DNA from: Lineus longissimus
Lineage: Eukaryota; Nemertea; Pilidiophora; Heteronemertea; Lineidae
Reading direction: 5' to 3'
DNA length: 64,000 bases
NCBI RefSeq assembly: GCF_910592395.1
Contig: NC_088319.1
Location: 12,524,001 to 12,588,000, forward strand
The notes under the pieces were generated by a model. The model saw only the letters and a list, made by a program, of their open reading frames with translations. It did no database searches and was not told where the DNA came from. The position numbers were made by a program, and so were the translations under genes. Positions 62,232 through 64,000 of this stretch are shown here, piece by piece. Positions within the stretch are counted from its first letter, which is position 1, and every line of letters begins with the position of its first letter.

Positions 62232-64000
62232 ATGAAGAGGGGTGGAATGGAGGTTGGGCTCCGATGTGTGCGTGGTCCAGACTGGAAGTGGAGTTACCAA
62301 GACGACGGAGAAGGACATGTTGGAACAGTGGTAGAGATTGGGAAACCGGGCAGCACAACCTCTCCTGATAAAACTGTAGTGGTGCAGTGGGATTCAGGAT
62401 CAAGGACGAACTACAGAGTTGGTTACCAAGGGTCTTATGACCTGAGGATTTTTGATAATGCTCCTATTGGTAAGATTCCTACTGCTATCAAAACCTTTGA
62501 TTCAATGATTGCTTATGATGGGACTCAATGTATCTGGAGGCTCTCTTCGACCTGGAATGTTCCAGAATTTTAACAGCAATACATGTACTTGTATTCACTA
62601 TCAAAGTGTCACAATCATATCACTGGTTACTTGTTCAATTAAAAACATTTTAATTCAGTTTAAAAATCCACTCTATCAAAAGTTTGCTTCCAGCTGCATG
62701 TATTCTGACACTTTCATTTTTCCCCTCTTCAGGTGTTCGCCACCAAAATATTGTCTGTGATGCATGCAAGAAGCAGGATGTAATGGGAATGAGGTGGACG
62801 TGTCTTAAATGCAAGGATTACGACCTCTGCTCTCAGTGCTACATGGCTGATAAACATGAAACCAATCATTCATTTCTCAGAATTGATTATCCTGGGATAC
62901 CAGGGTAAGTTTAGGTTCATACTCCGTTTCAGAAGAATGGATAATTTCGACAAAAACAAACAAGGGCCCTGACAAAATAAATGTGCAGATTATGTCAAAA
63001 GGCCTAAGCCTACTTCGGACAATGTCATAACTCACTGTGACCTTTTGTACCAGGTGAAAAGGATGACTGGTCAGTGCCCAAACAAATTTTGTCGAAATCA
63101 TCCATATGGCACTGCACACAAAAAGCCTGTTAAAAATGGCTGAGAATAGTTGTTATTTTTTTGCTGTAAATGGGCCTGTTCTTCGTCAAGATTAGTCTGA
63201 TTCTGGCAGAGTAAGTCTTTTTAGTTACTGATGACTTGGAAGTTTCAGATGAATTACAACGTGTTCAATGCATTTACAGGGTGAAGGTGCCAAAGCGTAA
63301 TGGGTCAGTAAAGATCACAGCCAAGGGTATATTTACTGGTGCTAAAGTTGTCCGAGGGCCAGACTGGGATTGGGGAATACAGGATGGTGAGTAGGAGTGC
63401 ATTGTTGAGATGTTTCTGTGACATCAGCAGTTAGAAGCCAGGTTTTTGGTTCTATAATCCATATACTGTAAAATGTCTTTAATTTGGTGGCCCTACATTG
63501 TGTATGTTCACAAAACCATAATTTAAAAGATTCTTCATCCATATATTTGCTTTAATTGATGCATATACCAGTACCAATGTGAAAACCATACTTTAAAAAC
63601 ACAAAAGAAGCACTTTCTATCTTGCTATTTCTCACTTATAAAATACAAAATATATGGACCAGTCAAGACCAGAGGAGCCATTGAAGATAAAGGGATGTTT
63701 TACCATTGAGGAATATTTACTGTTGATTGGTGAACTAAAAGTTATTTTCCCCTCAAGGTACAGATGGGAAATATGGGAAGGTGCTCGATATTCGAGGCTG
63801 GGATACAGAATCAGGTCGAAGTGTTGCTTGCGTTGCATGGCAGGCGGGAATGACCAATGTTTACCGACTCGGACACAAGGGGAAAGTGGACATTAAATAT
63901 ATCTCGGATGGAGTCGGAGGGACTTACTACCGCGACCATTTACCTGTGTTGGGAGAATCAGTTGAACCGCCAGCGTCTAACTCCGCCCATTGTGAATTCA
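62232..64000 (+). CDS. MIB2: Mind-bomb E3 ubiquitin ligase (MIB2 type), 5' part
   Basis: RING E3 ligase that ubiquitinates Notch ligands and other cargo. Exons in the window: 62213-62469 (coding from 62232), 62733-62904, 63280-63386 and 63758 to beyond 64000, phases all matching; about 253 residues. Domain order is MIB/HERC2 domain 1 ([13 protein letters not shown] ... [12 protein letters not shown]), ZZ zinc finger (CDACKKQ ... [20 protein letters not shown]), then MIB/HERC2 domain 2 ([14 protein letters not shown] ... [14 protein letters not shown]). The STPD-like insert ([17 protein letters not shown]) and the [10 protein letters not shown] segment favour MIB2 over MIB1. The start is uncertain: exon 1 begins at an acceptor, ATG 62232 is first after it, ATG 62247 is also possible. 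Ankyrin repeats and RING fingers would follow outside. Confidence 0.93.

Overview
This is a piece of a marine invertebrate (bilaterian animal) nuclear genome. It is AT-rich, its genes have many introns with ordinary GT-AG borders, and introns and intergenic DNA are full of short transposable elements, SINEs and minisatellites. The sequence alone does not let me choose confidently between a spiralian (mollusc, annelid, brachiopod type) and an invertebrate deuterostome.

Six genes can be read exon by exon, and the reading frame is kept across every junction except one uncertain splice in LRRC23. In order they are: CASZ1/castor zinc-finger transcription factor (minus, 3' end outside the window); LRRC23, a ciliary radial-spoke leucine-rich-repeat protein (plus); CDK11/PITSLRE kinase (minus, complete); a UPF0488/C8orf33-family protein (plus, complete); M6PR, the cation-dependent mannose-6-phosphate receptor (minus, complete); and MIB2, a mind-bomb E3 ligase (plus, 3' end outside the window). 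Strands alternate strictly, giving three head-to-head pairs (CASZ1/LRRC23, CDK11/UPF0488, M6PR/MIB2) and two tail-to-tail junctions. CDK11 with MIB2, and LRRC23 with M6PR, also lie on shared chromosome bands in human, so the block looks like old conserved linkage.

Region by region: 1-11.3 kb holds the CASZ1 coding exons. 11.3-32.1 kb is a probable first CASZ1 intron rich in a Tc1/mariner-like MITE. 32.1-32.5 kb is a divergent promoter with an RFX X-box. 32.5-36.2 kb is LRRC23. 37.0-38.9 kb is a 68-bp minisatellite. 38.9-45.9 kb is gene-free duplicated DNA with an array of paired ATGGCGGCC motifs. 46.2-51.3 kb is CDK11, whose last coding exon is partly duplicated in its own 3' UTR. 52.0-53.5 kb is the UPF0488 gene. 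56.7-60.0 kb is M6PR. 60.8-61.3 kb is a minisatellite apparently derived from a decayed C2H2 zinc-finger array. 62.2-64.0 kb is the start of MIB2.

The genes do not form one pathway. They act in transcription (CASZ1), cilia (LRRC23), RNA processing and transcription (CDK11), lysosomal enzyme sorting (M6PR) and ubiquitination (MIB2). The most unusual items are the CDK11 terminal-exon duplication, the zinc-finger-derived minisatellite, a possible extra castor finger, the tripled aromatic motif in the UPF0488 protein, and the YY1-like inverted-motif array.
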